64,000 bases of DNA from assembly GCA_964035015.1 (NCBI GenBank), contig OZ036016.1:450001-514000 (forward strand), in the 5' to 3' direction. A program made the translations under genes and the position numbers. This document shows positions 23,341-33,423 of this stretch, piece by piece. Position 1 is the stretch's first letter; every line of letters starts with the position of its first letter. Under the pieces are notes generated by a model. The model was not told where the DNA came from, ran no database searches, and saw nothing but the letters and a program-made list of their open reading frames with translations. Source of the DNA: Corallium rubrum (lineage: Eukaryota > Cnidaria > Anthozoa > Scleralcyonacea > Coralliidae).

Positions 23341-23492
23341 AGGTTAGATATACTGCCGAAACAGAGAACGTAGGAGTCTAACGTTTCGAGGGGCCTTCGC
23401 TCGAAACGTTAGACTCCTAGCTACGTTCTCTGTTTCGGCAGTATATCTAACCTTTTCTACACTGCCTACGCAGCACGCTACTTTTATTACAC
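23341..23492. repeat. Palindromic hammerhead-derived repeat, core deleted
   Basis: GGTTAGATATACTGCCGAAA... on the left is mirrored by ...TTTCGGCAGTATATCTAACC on the right, around a GGGGCCTTCGC centre. Both arms keep GAAACGTTAGACTCC, but the CTGACGA core has been lost at the centre. It is the same family as 24777-25230, 49798-50000 and 50207-50415. Confidence 0.85.
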
Positions 23493-23605
23493 TATATTTA
23501 GATGTAATGTACGCTATGTAATGTTCAATCATAAACACAAAGAACAAGACGTATACGACACTGACTTGAGCTCGTCACAGGGTCTTTGAAGATATGGGAT
23601 ATTGT

Positions 23606-23770
23606 TTGCTTCGCTTCGCTTCGCTTCGCTGTGCTTTACTTTGCTGTGCTTTGCTATGCTGGGCTTTGCTTCGCTTCGCTGTGCGTTGCTTTGCTTTGCT
23701 TTCTTTTGCTTCGCTGTGCTTTACTTCGCTGTGCTTTGCTTTGCTTTACTTTGCTGTGCTGTGCTTTGCC
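23606..23770 (+). repeat. (TTCGC/TTTGC/TGTGC)n pentamer-type repeat
   Basis: An impure GCTTT/GCTTC array leads directly into repeat B. It yields open frames in several phases rich in CFALLCF, which are not genes. A shortened version precedes repeat B at 19890-19910. Confidence 0.93.
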
Positions 23771-24060
23771 ATACAGAGTACAGACGCAACAATTTTCAGC
23801 TCAGTGGTCAAAAGCAACATTACCAGAACTGTCCATTCCTTTTATACTTAGAAATAATCTTAGATAATAACCACATTCAAAATTATTTATCTCTATCAGT
23901 GACAGTCACCACATTAACCTTTTCAATCGCTTTGTTATTGTGGGACAACTTGATCTTTTTACTCTGTCTAACGCCACACGATTTTACTCTGTCAAGGGAG
24001 GACGTCTCGGAAAGCTATGCATGAAAGACTAATGTCTCGAGATTACTTCGTCTGAGTTTA
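23765..24060 (+). repeat. Interspersed repeat B, uninterrupted copy
   Basis: This is the intact counterpart of 19905-20072 plus 22153-22270. It serves as the empty site for the retrotransposon at 20073-22152. No coding signal is seen. Confidence 0.85.
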
Positions 24061-24083
24061 ACACAAATCATCTACTTACATTC

Positions 24084-24200
24084 TGGAAACACAGATCTCA
24101 CAGAAGCTGTTCTGTCCGGAGTGGACAAAATGTCAAAATCTAATGCTGTTCCGATGAATCGTGTTAAGTTCAGCTCACCAGAGTCTGCGGAGAAACTTCA
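24084..24200 (+). CDS. Possible host exon (weak)
   Basis: An open frame reads GNTDLTEAVLSGVDKMSKSN and then AVPMNRVKFSSPESAEKL, ending at a good donor CA|GTATGT at 24200. The base composition is more gene-like than its surroundings. An ATG at 24129 could start a first exon, or an AG upstream could be an acceptor. No partner exon was recognised and the family is unknown. Confidence 0.22.
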
Positions 24201-24776
24201 GTATGTATATCTCAATAATTATCATCCAAATACTCAAATACAGAACCTGCGTCCTTGATGAGCAGAAGAAACTGATAAGCTATGGTATCGCGTGTCGAGC
24301 ATACGTAACAAAAACTGACCAATAGCTGCATGTTATTACAAGTACATTATGAAATATAATCATCATGTATATGATGTAGTTGGGAGTTTCCCGAGCTAAG
24401 TAGGGACTTTCCCTCAAATTTTTAGTTAAGCTTGCAAACGCTTGGAAAATGAATAAGACAAAATAATAATGCTATATTATGGTTTTCCCATGCTAGTAAA
24501 AGAAAATACTGACAAAAGATTTAGGATTAGAAGCGAATGATAAGAGAAAAAGGGCAGAGAGACATTGGACACATCTGGACAGGTTTTAGTTATTAGCCAA
24601 TAACAACATGTCATGGTAACCAAGGTGATAATGACCTGTGGGAGAACCTCGGAAATTTCCGGATTTCATATCGAGTGATAGCCTGTGTGCAGTCTCAGAC
24701 TTCGAAAGGAAGTCTGGGACTGCACGCAGACTAATCGAGTGACAGAATATAACAATTAATAAAATCAAAATATAGT
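24201..24776. other. No gene seen
   Basis: AT-rich sequence with a short inverted repeat around 24680-24735 (GCAGTCTCAGACTTCG and its near-complement). Nothing else was recognised. Confidence 0.55.
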
Positions 24777-24817
24777 AAGGTTTGATATTCTGCCGAAACA
24801 GGGAACGTAGGAGTCTA

Positions 24818-25084
24818 AAGCCTGATTCACACTTGTGAAATAAGCATAAGCATAAACATAAACAAAATAGTTGTGTGAACCGGGGTTAAACAAGCGTAAG
24901 CACAAGCACGAGACAAACGAACCTTTGTTTTCTCTTTTGTACAGCTCTTGTGCTTGTGGCTTGTGCTTGTGCTTATTTCATGTGCTTGTGCTTTTGCTTG
25001 TTTCGCCCCATAGGAATACCTTTTTGTTTTATCTTTTGTTTCGTTCTTGTGCTTATGCTTATGTCGCTAGTGTGAACCAGGCTT
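24818..25084. mobile_element. TA-target MITE, 267 bp
   Basis: The TIRs are AAGCCTGATTCACACT and AGTGTGAACCAGGCTT, with TA at 24816-24817 and 25085-25086. The interior is built of short words such as AAGCATAAGC and GTGCTTGTG, themselves forming an imperfect palindrome. It interrupts a hammerhead repeat right after its cleavage triplet. Confidence 0.88.
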
Positions 25085-25086
25085 TA

Positions 25087-25122
25087 CGTTTCAAGCGAAG
25101 GCTTTTCGTCAGAGAGAAACGT
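25087..25122 (-). ncRNA. Hammerhead ribozyme core with compensatory stem II
   Basis: The minus strand reads CUGACGA, stem II AAGC-CUUC-GCUU, GAAAC, GUA. Relative to the family's GGGC/GCUC stem, bases have changed on both strands and all four pairs are kept. The 3' half of stem I was displaced by the MITE at 24818-25084, so this copy cannot now fold fully. Confidence 0.6.
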
Positions 25123-25272
25123 GAGCCTGACGAAGGGCCTTCACTTGAATCCTTAGACTACTGTTTTGGCCGTATATCTAACCTTACTATATTTCAATTG
25201 TTGTTTCAACACTGCCTACGCAGCACACTACTTTTTTTTTTTTTTTTTCTTTTTTTTTTCAATTGACTGGTC

Positions 25273-26775
25273 ATGGCGGATAGTCACAAAAATGAGTGCT
25301 CCGCACCTCATGGTTCTGGTAAGGTGCCTGGGTCTCCTCCAGACAGTGATACAACTACTAAATCAAGAGTCAACAGTGAGAAGGTTGGTTCATCAGTATG
25401 TAATAAGCTTCAACTCTCTTGGACCGGAGATTTTTCGTCGCTAAAACGTTTTGTGTGTGATGACCTGAAATTGAATGGCGACTGGAGTCAACCTGGAGGT
25501 GATAAGAAAGTTTTTAACGTTGGTTCTTCATCTATTTCATGGCGAAAAAACAAAAAAGACCTGCAATTCCATGGCAAGGAAGTTAGTAAATTCAAGCGTA
25601 TGTTTTGCTTGGAAATTTGTGACGATATTACGAACAATCTAAACGTGATTGATAGTGAAATCCTGGCCGTAAACAACAACGTTAATTCATCGTGCTCTTG
25701 TAGATGTAACGAGCTACTAACGGATATCGAAGGTTTAAAGTTGGACCAAGTGATTGCAGAGAGAGCAACCCAGTCAATTGGCGACGTGCTGACTAAACTT
25801 CAAAAAGATCATAACGATATGCGACAACAAATTGATAAACTCAAGGGAGAAACCCGTGAATCTCTACAAAACCATGCGAAGAAATTGCCGTACTTTGAAT
25901 ATTCAAATACAGACCGACAAGTAAATCCAAGTGGGAATAATTTAATTCAAAAATTCCCCAAAGCCAATGGTGTTAATAATGCAGGAAACAATAGAAGCAA
26001 TCCAATTATATGTGACGCACCGCCGAATACTATTGATGGCGAGGTCAACAATCGCAATGAGCCAAGTTTAATTAGTCCTCACACTCGCCTACCTGCCAAC
26101 AATGAAGCCGAAATTTCAGCACAGCTACAAGATTATCGAAGCAAACAAAAAAGAGCTTTCAAATCAATGAATTCCCCACCCTCAGTGCGACCGACGAAAG
26201 TTATCACACCCGTACAAAATGGCACTAAGAAACAAAAGAAAGACAAAGAAACGTGTCGCAAACCATCGGTATTGGTGATAGGAGATTCATCACTAACAAA
26301 GATTAAGATATCCAAATTATGTAAAGCGACTGGAGAAAAAGTTTCTTGCCGAATTATACCTACCGCCAAGATAGAAAACATTGCTCCGTTTATGGCTAAT
26401 CGAATTGTTCCTGCCAACATCCCAAATTCAGTAATAATACATATGGGGCCTAAATTCATCCGCTCTGAAACTACACAAAGCTGTTCACACAAAATACAAA
26501 CAATGTTATCTGATGTACAACAGCTTCTACCGAAAGCCAAAATTTCTATCTCCGGTTGTATTGTTACGAAAGATCAATTCGCTGCCCGTCTACCCTTCTT
26601 TAACCAAGAAATCAGAAATATCTGCCGACACCGTAACCAAGGAAAGTACCTCTCAGATTTCATCGACAACAGCAATATTCCCCCTGAATGTTGGCAAGGC
26701 GATACCTTGTCTCTAAACGATTATGGATCTCTATTACTTGAGAATAACATCATCAAGTACCTTCACACGAACTGA
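25273..26775 (+). CDS. Retrotransposon ORF1 protein with esterase-like domain
   Basis: The 500-aa product starts at the first ATG after the T-rich leader. Residues 50-110 hold a conserved-looking KRFVCDDLKL...WRKNKKDLQF region. A CSCRC cluster lies near 141 and a probable coiled coil at about 150-200. Residues 330-500 resemble the SGNH-type esterase of CR1 ORF1 proteins: VLVIGDSSLT gives the GDS block (Ser339). The usual DxLHLN block appears as DTLSLNDYG, with Ser480 where the catalytic His is expected. It may therefore bind rather than hydrolyse. These proteins normally bind element RNA. The stop is TGA at 26773-26775, followed by CTA. Confidence 0.85.
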   Translation: MADSHKNECSAPHGSGKVPGSPPDSDTTTKSRVNSEKVGSSVCNKLQLSWTGDFSSLKRFVCDDLKLNGDWSQPGGDKKVFNVGSSSISWRKNKKDLQFHGKEVSKFKRMFCLEICDDITNNLNVIDSEILAVNNNVNSSCSCRCNELLTDIEGLKLDQVIAERATQSIGDVLTKLQKDHNDMRQQIDKLKGETRESLQNHAKKLPYFEYSNTDRQVNPSGNNLIQKFPKANGVNNAGNNRSNPIICDAPPNTIDGEVNNRNEPSLISPHTRLPANNEAEISAQLQDYRSKQKRAFKSMNSPPSVRPTKVITPVQNGTKKQKKDKETCRKPSVLVIGDSSLTKIKISKLCKATGEKVSCRIIPTAKIENIAPFMANRIVPANIPNSVIIHMGPKFIRSETTQSCSHKIQTMLSDVQQLLPKAKISISGCIVTKDQFAARLPFFNQEIRNICRHRNQGKYLSDFIDNSNIPPECWQGDTLSLNDYGSLLLENNIIKYLHTN

Positions 26776-26778
26776 CTA
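26773..26778 (+). promoter_or_regulatory. Putative stop-codon readthrough site UGA-CUA
   Basis: ORF1 ends AAC TGA CTA. ORF2 continues in the same frame with no further stop. No ATG precedes position 27037, where the endonuclease fold already begins. UGA followed by CUA is an established strong readthrough context in animals. Reinitiation at 27037 or a near-cognate codon is the alternative. Confidence 0.5.
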
Positions 26779-29700
26779 CATCCAATCAGTTTACTGAGGC
26801 CGATCTTGCCACAAAGCAACCCTAATAAAGAACCTAAGATTAGTCACGGCAGTAGAGACGGTGTACTCGAACAACAAAGAATAAAACCCTCGTTGGGTTT
26901 TGGGAGATTCTCTAAATCACCAAATCATGCATATACAGAAACTATAAGGGGCCACGTACCAAGAAATTGCGTTAATATCACAAGCAGAACTAAAGTAGCA
27001 GAAGTTCTAAATATACCATTCAAGGTTCCAAAATTGATGTTGACTAATGTGATGTCGTTAGTTCCAAAACTGGATGAAGTGAGAGAATTACTATTTCGTT
27101 GCGAGATAAAGTTAGCGTTTATTACAGAGACCTGGTTGAAAGAGTCAATATCCGAAAGTGTAATTAGCATCCCTGGCTTCACCGTTTTTCGCAGAGATAG
27201 AAATAGAGACGACCATGGTGGTGTGTGTGCTTACATTAAAGATGATAAATGCAGCTACAAGCAAATAAATGAACTTAATTGTTGTGCGGATCACGAGACC
27301 TTGTGGCTTTATTTAAGACCTAACCGCTTACCTCGGGGTTTTTCATGTATAATTGCTGGGGTGGTATACCACCCACCAGGAGGGGATGCGAGATCTATTC
27401 GAGACCATTTGTTTAATTCACTTACTTTAGCCGAATCAAAATACCCTAACTGTGGTATACTAGTAACTGGCGATTTTAATCGCCTAGATATTAGTGGTTT
27501 GTTAAATCACTTTCGTCTTAAAGTGCCACTAACCCCAAAAACTTTTTCTCGCAAATCTAAGAGCCCTTATTGAGTGGATTAGGCCAGTTAATAAATTATT
27601 GGTATTGGACGTTTCGTTGATCTTCTGTAGACGTCCAAAGTTGCATCTGCATGTCCCATGGCGGAGTAGGAAAGGGAATGGGTATATTCCTGGTGTTACG
27701 TCACACAAGTCAAACAAGGAACTCTTTGAGCTCTGTCTGGTGATTGCATAGAATTTTTTGAGTTGAAAAGTCATTTTCCCAACTAACTCAATGTAAAAAT
27801 TCTATGCATTCAGCAGACAGAGCTCAAATGAGCTCCTTGTTTGGCTTGTCTGACGTCACACCAGGAATATACCCATTCCCTTTCCTTCTCCGCCATGGGA
27901 CATCCATATGCCAATTTTTGCAACTTTGGCGGTCTACAAAAGACCAAAGAAATGTCCAATACCAATAATTTATTCACTGGACTAATCCACTCAATAAGGG
28001 CTTTTAGATTTGCGAAAAAAATTTTTTGGGGTTAGTGGCACTTTAAGCAAATAGTAAAAGTACCTACACGGAGAAATGCCACATTAGACCTTATGTTAAC
28101 TAATATGCATGAGTATTATTGCCAGCCGCAAGCTTATCCGCCATTTGGTCTATCTGACCATAACACTGTTGTGGCATCGCCTAAAACTAAGGAACATAAA
28201 ACTAATACGAAGAAAGTGATAACAAGACGCGACTATCGGGCAAGTCGTAAAGCTGAAATGGGAAGATATTTGAGCCTCGTTAATTGGTCCTTGTTGTTTG
28301 CCCCCTTGGACAGTTGTGAGGAAATGTGGAACGTTTTTCATGGAACAGTACGTACTGGGCTTGACCTACTAATGCCAGAAAAACAGATTCAGGTCTGTAC
28401 AGCTGATGCCCCATGGATGAATCAGAAATTGAAGTCCCTTATCGTGAAGAGACAAAAGGCGTTTAACACCAGTGGCGCTGATTCTGCTAACTTTAAGTAC
28501 TACAGGAATTTAGTTAACCGAGAAAGAAAGGCATGTAGAGGGAAATACTACGAATCGAAGATACAGCAATTGAAAGGAGAAAATCCGAAGAGATGGTGGA
28601 GTGAGGTGAAGCGTCTCAGCAATATGAAGATAAAAAATAATGATTTGATAAGTCAAATGAATGTCGACGAGTTCTCGAATCTCTCACAGCACGAGCAAGC
28701 TAACGCCATTAATGCAGCCTTCCTGGAGCCCCTTGAAGAGTACAGATTACCAGCTCCACCATCGTGTCTTCTTTTGGAGGAGTCACCGGAGATATTAAAT
28801 GTAACTGAGATACGAGTACAGAAGGTCTTGGCAAAACTCAACCCGGGAAAAGCGTCAGGTCCCGACGAAATACCAAACTGGCTCCTGAAAGAATACTCGA
28901 ACATGGTAGCTTTCCCCATTACGCATATCCTCAACGCTTCGTATCGTGAGCAACGTTTGCCTACCGTTTGGAAGATGGCCGATGTATCGCCGTTACCGAA
29001 AACTAAGCCTGTACAGGATCCCAAGAAAGATTTACGACCTATTTCACTCACGTCTTGTGTCTCCAAGGTGGCAGAGGAATTCCTTGTCAAGCCTGCTGTC
29101 TTAAAAGTAATTGACCCTAACCAGTATGGAGCAATCCCCAAATCCTGCACTACAATGGCGTTAATCAGCATGTTACACCACTGGTTCCTGGGGACTGATG
29201 GAAATGGGTCGACTGTAAGAACAATACTCTTTGACTATCGTAAGGCATTTGACTTTATCGATCATAGTATTCTTATTGACAAACTATGTAAATTAGATCT
29301 TCCTCGAAGTGTTATTAATTGGATAATTGACTTCCTTACCGACAGATCCCAAAGAGTTAAATTAGTCGATGGCTGTTATTCGGAGTGGGGGTCAGTCCCT
29401 TCTGGCGTACCACAGGGAACCAAACTAGGCCCTTGGTTGTTTGTCCTTATGATTAACGATTTATATTTTGGAGAACCGAATGTTTGGAAATATGTAGACG
29501 ATACGACAACGTCCGAAATAGTTCGCAAGGATAGTGTTAGTAACGCCCAGAATATAGCAGATCACGTAATCCAGTGGTCTCGTGAAAACAGAGTGCATCT
29601 AAATCCTGGCAAATGTAAAGAACTAAGAATCTCTTTTGCTAAGCAACCAGCAGTTTTCAATCCAATAGTTATTAATGGCAAAGAATTAGAGGTAGTTCAT

Positions 29701-30213
29701 AGTGTCAAGTTGTTAGGTCTTACTATCAGTGATAACTTAACCTGGAATGCCTACATAGAGGAGGTTATAAAGAAAGCTAGCAAAAGATTGTATTTTTTGG
29801 TACAATTAAGGCGGGCTAAAGTGCCATCTCAAGATCTAGCGTTGTTTTACGTATCATGTATTAGATCAGTTGTAGATTATGCAATACCAGCGTTTTATCA
29901 TTCTCTACCGCAATACCTAAAAAATGAGCTGGTGCGTCTGGAGAAAAGGGCCATATCTATTATCATGTCAGGTATGGATTATCATACTGCTCTTGAAAGA
30001 TTAGGTATTAAACCTATGAAGGATCATCACGAACACCTATGTGACAAACTTTTCCAGTCTGTGTCGTCGGATCCAAACCATAAGATTAGTAATTTATTAC
30101 CAGCAAGGCATAATCCTAATTATAATCTAAGAAGTCAACGAAACTTCAACATCCCACAAGTTCACACCAACAGGACAATGAACTCTTTTATTTTCGCCAT
30201 GTGTAATCAGTGA
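26776..30213 (+). pseudogene. Retrotransposon ORF2: endonuclease and reverse transcriptase, split by a MITE
   Basis: The first part (26776-27517) carries an apurinic-type endonuclease: LTNVMSLVPKLDEV, ITETWL, FRRDRNRDDHGGVCAYI and VTGDFN. The frame is cut by a MITE at 27522-28042. Removing it together with one TTAA rejoins FRLK to QIVKVPTRRNATLDL exactly in frame, and the end of the nuclease (GLSDHNTV) follows. The reverse transcriptase spans about residues 230-480 of the 28093-30213 frame, with LNPGKASGPDEIPNWL, LFDYRKAFDFIDH, GVPQGTKLGPWLF and the catalytic YVDD (467-470 counted from 28093). The C-terminal thumb is intact to the TGA at 30213. The only lesion seen is the MITE. Confidence 0.9.
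27522..28042. mobile_element. TTAA-target fold-back MITE, 521 bp
   Basis: Inverted arms start AGTGCCACTAACCCC. The target duplication TTAA lies at 27518-27521 and 28043-28046. Arms of about 230 bp share GGAATATACCCATTCC-type words on both strands. A TTAA target is typical of piggyBac and Kolobok transposons. Short frames inside mirror each other and are not genes. Confidence 0.93.
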
Positions 30214-30427
30214 AACTTTCGCCTATATTCCTTTTAAAATTTGTATGTAGTTTTATATAGTTTTTAAAATTTTACCTTAGTTACATTTTAAATTTGATTG
30301 TTTTATATTGTAATGTAACATAGTTTTATAGATATAAGTTACTAATGAATATCTAAATGTGTATATTACGTAATTCAGCCATATTGGCTGCGATGTAATC
30401 TTAATAAATCTATCTATCTATCTATAT

Positions 30428-31060
30428 ACTTTTATTTCACTGTTTGGATTATAACAATTAAAAGCTGTGTTTCTATAACTCAATGGAAAACATGAAAAGA
30501 TTGATACGTCATCTAATACACCATCATTAGGCCACACAATAATATAACAATCATAACAATTAGAATAATAACAATTAATAATAATAATTAATAAAAGAAT
30601 AATAATAATAATTGCAATTTATAATAATAATTACAATCAATAATAATAATAATAATTAATAAAAGAATAACAATAATAATTACAATTAATAATAATAATT
30701 ACAATGGGTCATTCCAGAAAAGATCCATACCTCCCCCACAGAGGAAATTTGTGCCATGCGGGGAGGGGAGGTGGGTAAATCTACTTCTGATAATAGTAAA
30801 ATGTACTAGGACATCTGAAGGGGGGAGGGGGTCAACTTCACATTTCCTCCGTGGGGGAGGTGTGGATGTTTTCTGGAATGACCCAATTAATAATAATAAT
30901 TACAATTAATAATAATAATAATAGTAATTACAATTAATAATAATAAATAATTACAATCAATAATAATAATAATAATTAATAAAAGAATAATACATGTAAT
31001 AATTACAATTAATAAAAGAATAATAATAATAATAATAATTACAATTAATAATAACTAATA

Positions 31061-31132
<72 letters not shown>

Positions 31133-31229
31133 GGAAGCTATTTGGATGAGCAATAAAACACTGGACCATCTTCATTCTATCACTTCTGATAAGAGTAGAC
31201 TGACTAGAACATGCACTTCAGCTTGGGAC
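30428..31229. repeat. (AAT)n-rich region and (TAAA)n microsatellite
   Basis: Impure AATAAT/AATTAC arrays fill 30540-30714 and 30886-31060; a clean (TAAA)n tract lies at about 31063-31131. A MITE at 30715-30885 has inserted within the AAT array. No gene is seen. Confidence 0.9.
30715..30885. mobile_element. MITE with TGGGTCATTCCAGAAAA ends, 171 bp
   Basis: TGGGTCATTCCAGAAAAGAT at the left is mirrored by TTTTCTGGAATGACCCA at the right. The interior is rich in G or C runs (CCTCCCCCAC, GGGGGAGG). A related left end occurs at 62801 (TGGGTCGTTCCAGAAAAGAT). Confidence 0.88.
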
Positions 31230-31326
31230 AGACATTAGTCTTCATACATGTAGATTTAAAACAATTATTATGGGGCAGTGTCCCATAATAATTTTTCTAA
31301 ATCGACATGTATAAAGACTAATGTCT
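31230..31326. repeat. 97-nt hairpin, miRNA-precursor-like or micro-MITE
   Basis: Arms of about 45 bp (AGACATTAGTCTTCATACAT and complement) close around a loop near GCAGTG with few mismatches. The size and pairing resemble a pre-miRNA, but such hairpins are also common as tiny MITEs. No flanking duplication was found. Confidence 0.75.
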
Positions 31327-31403
31327 CCATATTGAAGAAACTAGTATCTATTTCAAAATATGAAATAACCCAAGTACCATCATTCAACCACCAGCTCCCA
31401 ACT

Positions 31404-31560
31404 TGACCTGTAGATCAGCTGGTGGAGCGTTGAACTAGAAAACCGAAGCTCACAGGTTTGAATGCCAGCCAGGCAAAGTAGAGATTTCTCTACTTGTCCA
31501 GTATGGTTTTCATGAGGAAAACACAAAGAAAAATCATAAGTGTATTGGATCTATATATGT
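31404..31560 (+). mobile_element. tRNA-derived SINE-like element
   Basis: TAGATCAGCTGGTGGAGCG resembles an RNA polymerase III A box and GGTTTGAATGCC, about 40 bases later, a B box. The anticodon region does not fold as a clean tRNA, and unrelated sequence follows. This is typical of a SINE head; the 3' limit is uncertain. Confidence 0.5.
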
Positions 31561-31785
31561 GATATAGACTCACTCTAAGTTTCTCACTGGTTTTTAATGG
31601 CTGAGATAAGATTAATTTTCAAAATTACTACACCAATGAATGTATGAAGTGACGAATTTTAGAAGTCATTTAAAAACCTTGCAGTACAAGCTTTATTGGC
31701 TCTAAAACACTTGGCTATTGCCTTGTGTTTTATATCCAATAAAGCCCTCCTGCGCAGTTTTTAAATATTACATATATAATATATA

Positions 31786-31975
31786 CTATACTATACTATA
31801 CTATGCTATGCTATGCTATGCTATGCTATACTATGCTATACTATGCTATACTATACTATACTATACTATACTATACTATACTATACTATACTATACTATA
31901 CTATACTATACTATACTATACTATACTATACTATACTATACTATACTATACTATACTATACTATACTATCTATCT
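31786..31975. repeat. (CTATA)n microsatellite
   Basis: About 190 bp of CTATA/CTATG pentamers, followed by a short (TA)n at 31974-31992 and a longer one at 32055-32102. Confidence 0.98.
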
Positions 31976-32053
31976 ATATATATATATATATACATTAAAA
32001 TTGATGGTAAGCAATGAGCACTCTGTTACTTATTGCAAACACTACTACATTTA

Positions 32054-32105
<52 letters not shown>

Positions 32106-32107
<2 letters not shown>

Positions 32108-32212
32108 CAATTAGATTATGAGCTCGAAATTTCTATGAGTGAATAGTTGACGAGAGCGGAGCTCGAGTCAACTATCATCTCATAGAAATTGAGAGCGAAT
32201 AATCTAATTGTT
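32106..32212. repeat. Small fold-back repeat
   Basis: CAATTAGATTAT...AATAGTTGAC at the left is mirrored by GTCAACTAT...AATAATCTAATTG at the right, giving arms of about 45 bp. Confidence 0.8.
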
Positions 32213-32465
32213 TTAGTAGAAACTAACTTATGTACCTTAGTTCTTCCAAATTATTTCAAAAAATGAAGCATAACCATTGTTTCTGTGCGAAAACCAAGGC
32301 AAAACAATCTGTCACTCCTCGTGTCCTCCATGTTGTTTTACTACATGGCCGCGCGAGTACTGGTGCTCAATTTGCTACTCGCTATCTATCGACGAATAGA
32401 TATCGAGTGGAGTAGCCAATCAGATTGCAGCATTTGCAATAGAATACCACTATATTATTTGAGAT

Positions 32466-32534
32466 CAGTGTAGAATACTAGTCAGTGTAGAATACTAGTC
32501 AGTGTAGAATACTAGTCAGTGTAGAATACTAGTA
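32466..32534 (+). repeat. Short tandem repeat, unit 18 bp
   Basis: CAGTGTAGAATACTAGT is repeated about four times, ending in TAAGTTTCTACT. Confidence 0.92.
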
Positions 32535-32873
32535 AGTTTCTACTAAATATATATATATAACTCGTCAACCAAAAAACCTCTTTCCACCTAAGCTTAACAT
32601 CTGTAATATAAGTCTTTCTACTTGATTCTGTTATTTGCCTATAATCTATATTAGAAATCTGGACAATTGGCTCGTGATATCGAAGTGAGATCCGTGATTG
32701 GTTTAGAGGAATCAGACCACGTCAGTGACGTAATCTGTGCATCTGTCCTTTTATAGATATGGCTATCAACCAATAAAAACGCACGTACTATTCAAATTAT
32801 TGTATAAATTATAATACCGTTATCTGTGTGTATGTGCTTTTGTCCTCTGCTATGTTCTCAAATAAACATTATT
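32535..32873. other. No gene seen
   Basis: AT-rich sequence up to the proposed Helentron 5' end. Nothing recognisable apart from a short (TA)n at about 32550. Confidence 0.5.
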
Positions 32874-33048
32874 ACTCGGGCTACCGCAGGTAGACGAGTC
32901 TAGGTTTCGCGATTCTTGTTATTATTATTATTATTATTATTTTTTTGCGACGCGTTATTAGTCCTCCGCGCGGCCGCTGGCGATATTGACCAATAAGCTT
33001 TGCGAAACTGAGCCATGTGACTATATCTGGCATGAGATAGAGCATGAG

Positions 33049-33176
33049 TAGCCTCCTCCGCAGGCAACTCTTTTGGGCCCTCGCTTTTGATCAGGGGACA
33101 TGTGGGATTTGTGTGTTTACGGCATTCGTTCCCCTTTTTTGCTGGAGAAAACAAGAGTTGCCTGCGGAGGAGGCTA
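33049..33176. mobile_element. MuDR-like MITE, 128 bp
   Basis: TIRs TAGCCTCCTCCGCAGGCAAC and complement, about 24 bp, with a perfect 9-bp target duplication GAGCATGAG (33040-33048 and 33177-33185). It is the smallest of three elements in the window sharing this terminal motif and duplication length. It has inserted into the 5' region of the Helentron. Confidence 0.93.
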
Positions 33177-33423
33177 GAGCATGAGTGTGTTTTCGTTCTT
33201 TTCGACTGGAGTGGTTCGAAGTGTTCTTGTCTGCTTGCTTTAGTAATAGAAGTGCCTGGGATCAGTTATGTGGCTGGCAAGTATCTTGTTCTCGTTGTCA
33301 AGTATTTTCTTCGTAAGTATGCTCACAACGCTTACAACTGCACACACCGATGTTATCGATCGCAGCGAATCTACACTAAAATATGAGCAATTTCGACACG
33401 GGTTCTTCTGCGATCAACCAACT

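Larger units (their letters stand above)
24777..25230. repeat. Palindromic hammerhead repeat split by a MITE
   Basis: The left arm (24777-24817) and its continuation (25085-25120) are separated by the MITE at 24818-25084. The right arm (25123-25230) ends in GCCTACGCAGCACACTAC, the shared terminal motif of the family. The right-arm core on the plus strand has GAAT instead of GAAA and is degenerate. The left arm keeps a core on the minus strand. Confidence 0.85.
25232..30427 (+). mobile_element. CR1/L2-like non-LTR retrotransposon, nearly full length
   Basis: The element inserted into the tail of the hammerhead repeat: CAGCACACTAC at the left resumes as CTTTTATTTCACTGT after 30427, matching the uninterrupted order at 50405-50428. 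It has a T-rich start, ORF1, a same-frame ORF2 with endonuclease and reverse transcriptase, a short 3' UTR and a (TCTA)n tail at 30407-30424. Apart from a 521-bp MITE in ORF2 both frames are open, so the insertion looks young. Confidence 0.9.

Noticed and set aside
23586-24024. Cys-Leu-Phe-rich frames of 85-140 aa
   Set aside because: Products of the GCTTT-type repeat running into repeat B; no protein-like composition after the repeat.
28653-29171. 172-aa frame antisense to the reverse transcriptase
   Set aside because: Shadow of the ORF2 coding strand.
31718-32054. Frames rich in YYTILYYTI
   Set aside because: Read through the (CTATA)n microsatellite in three phases.
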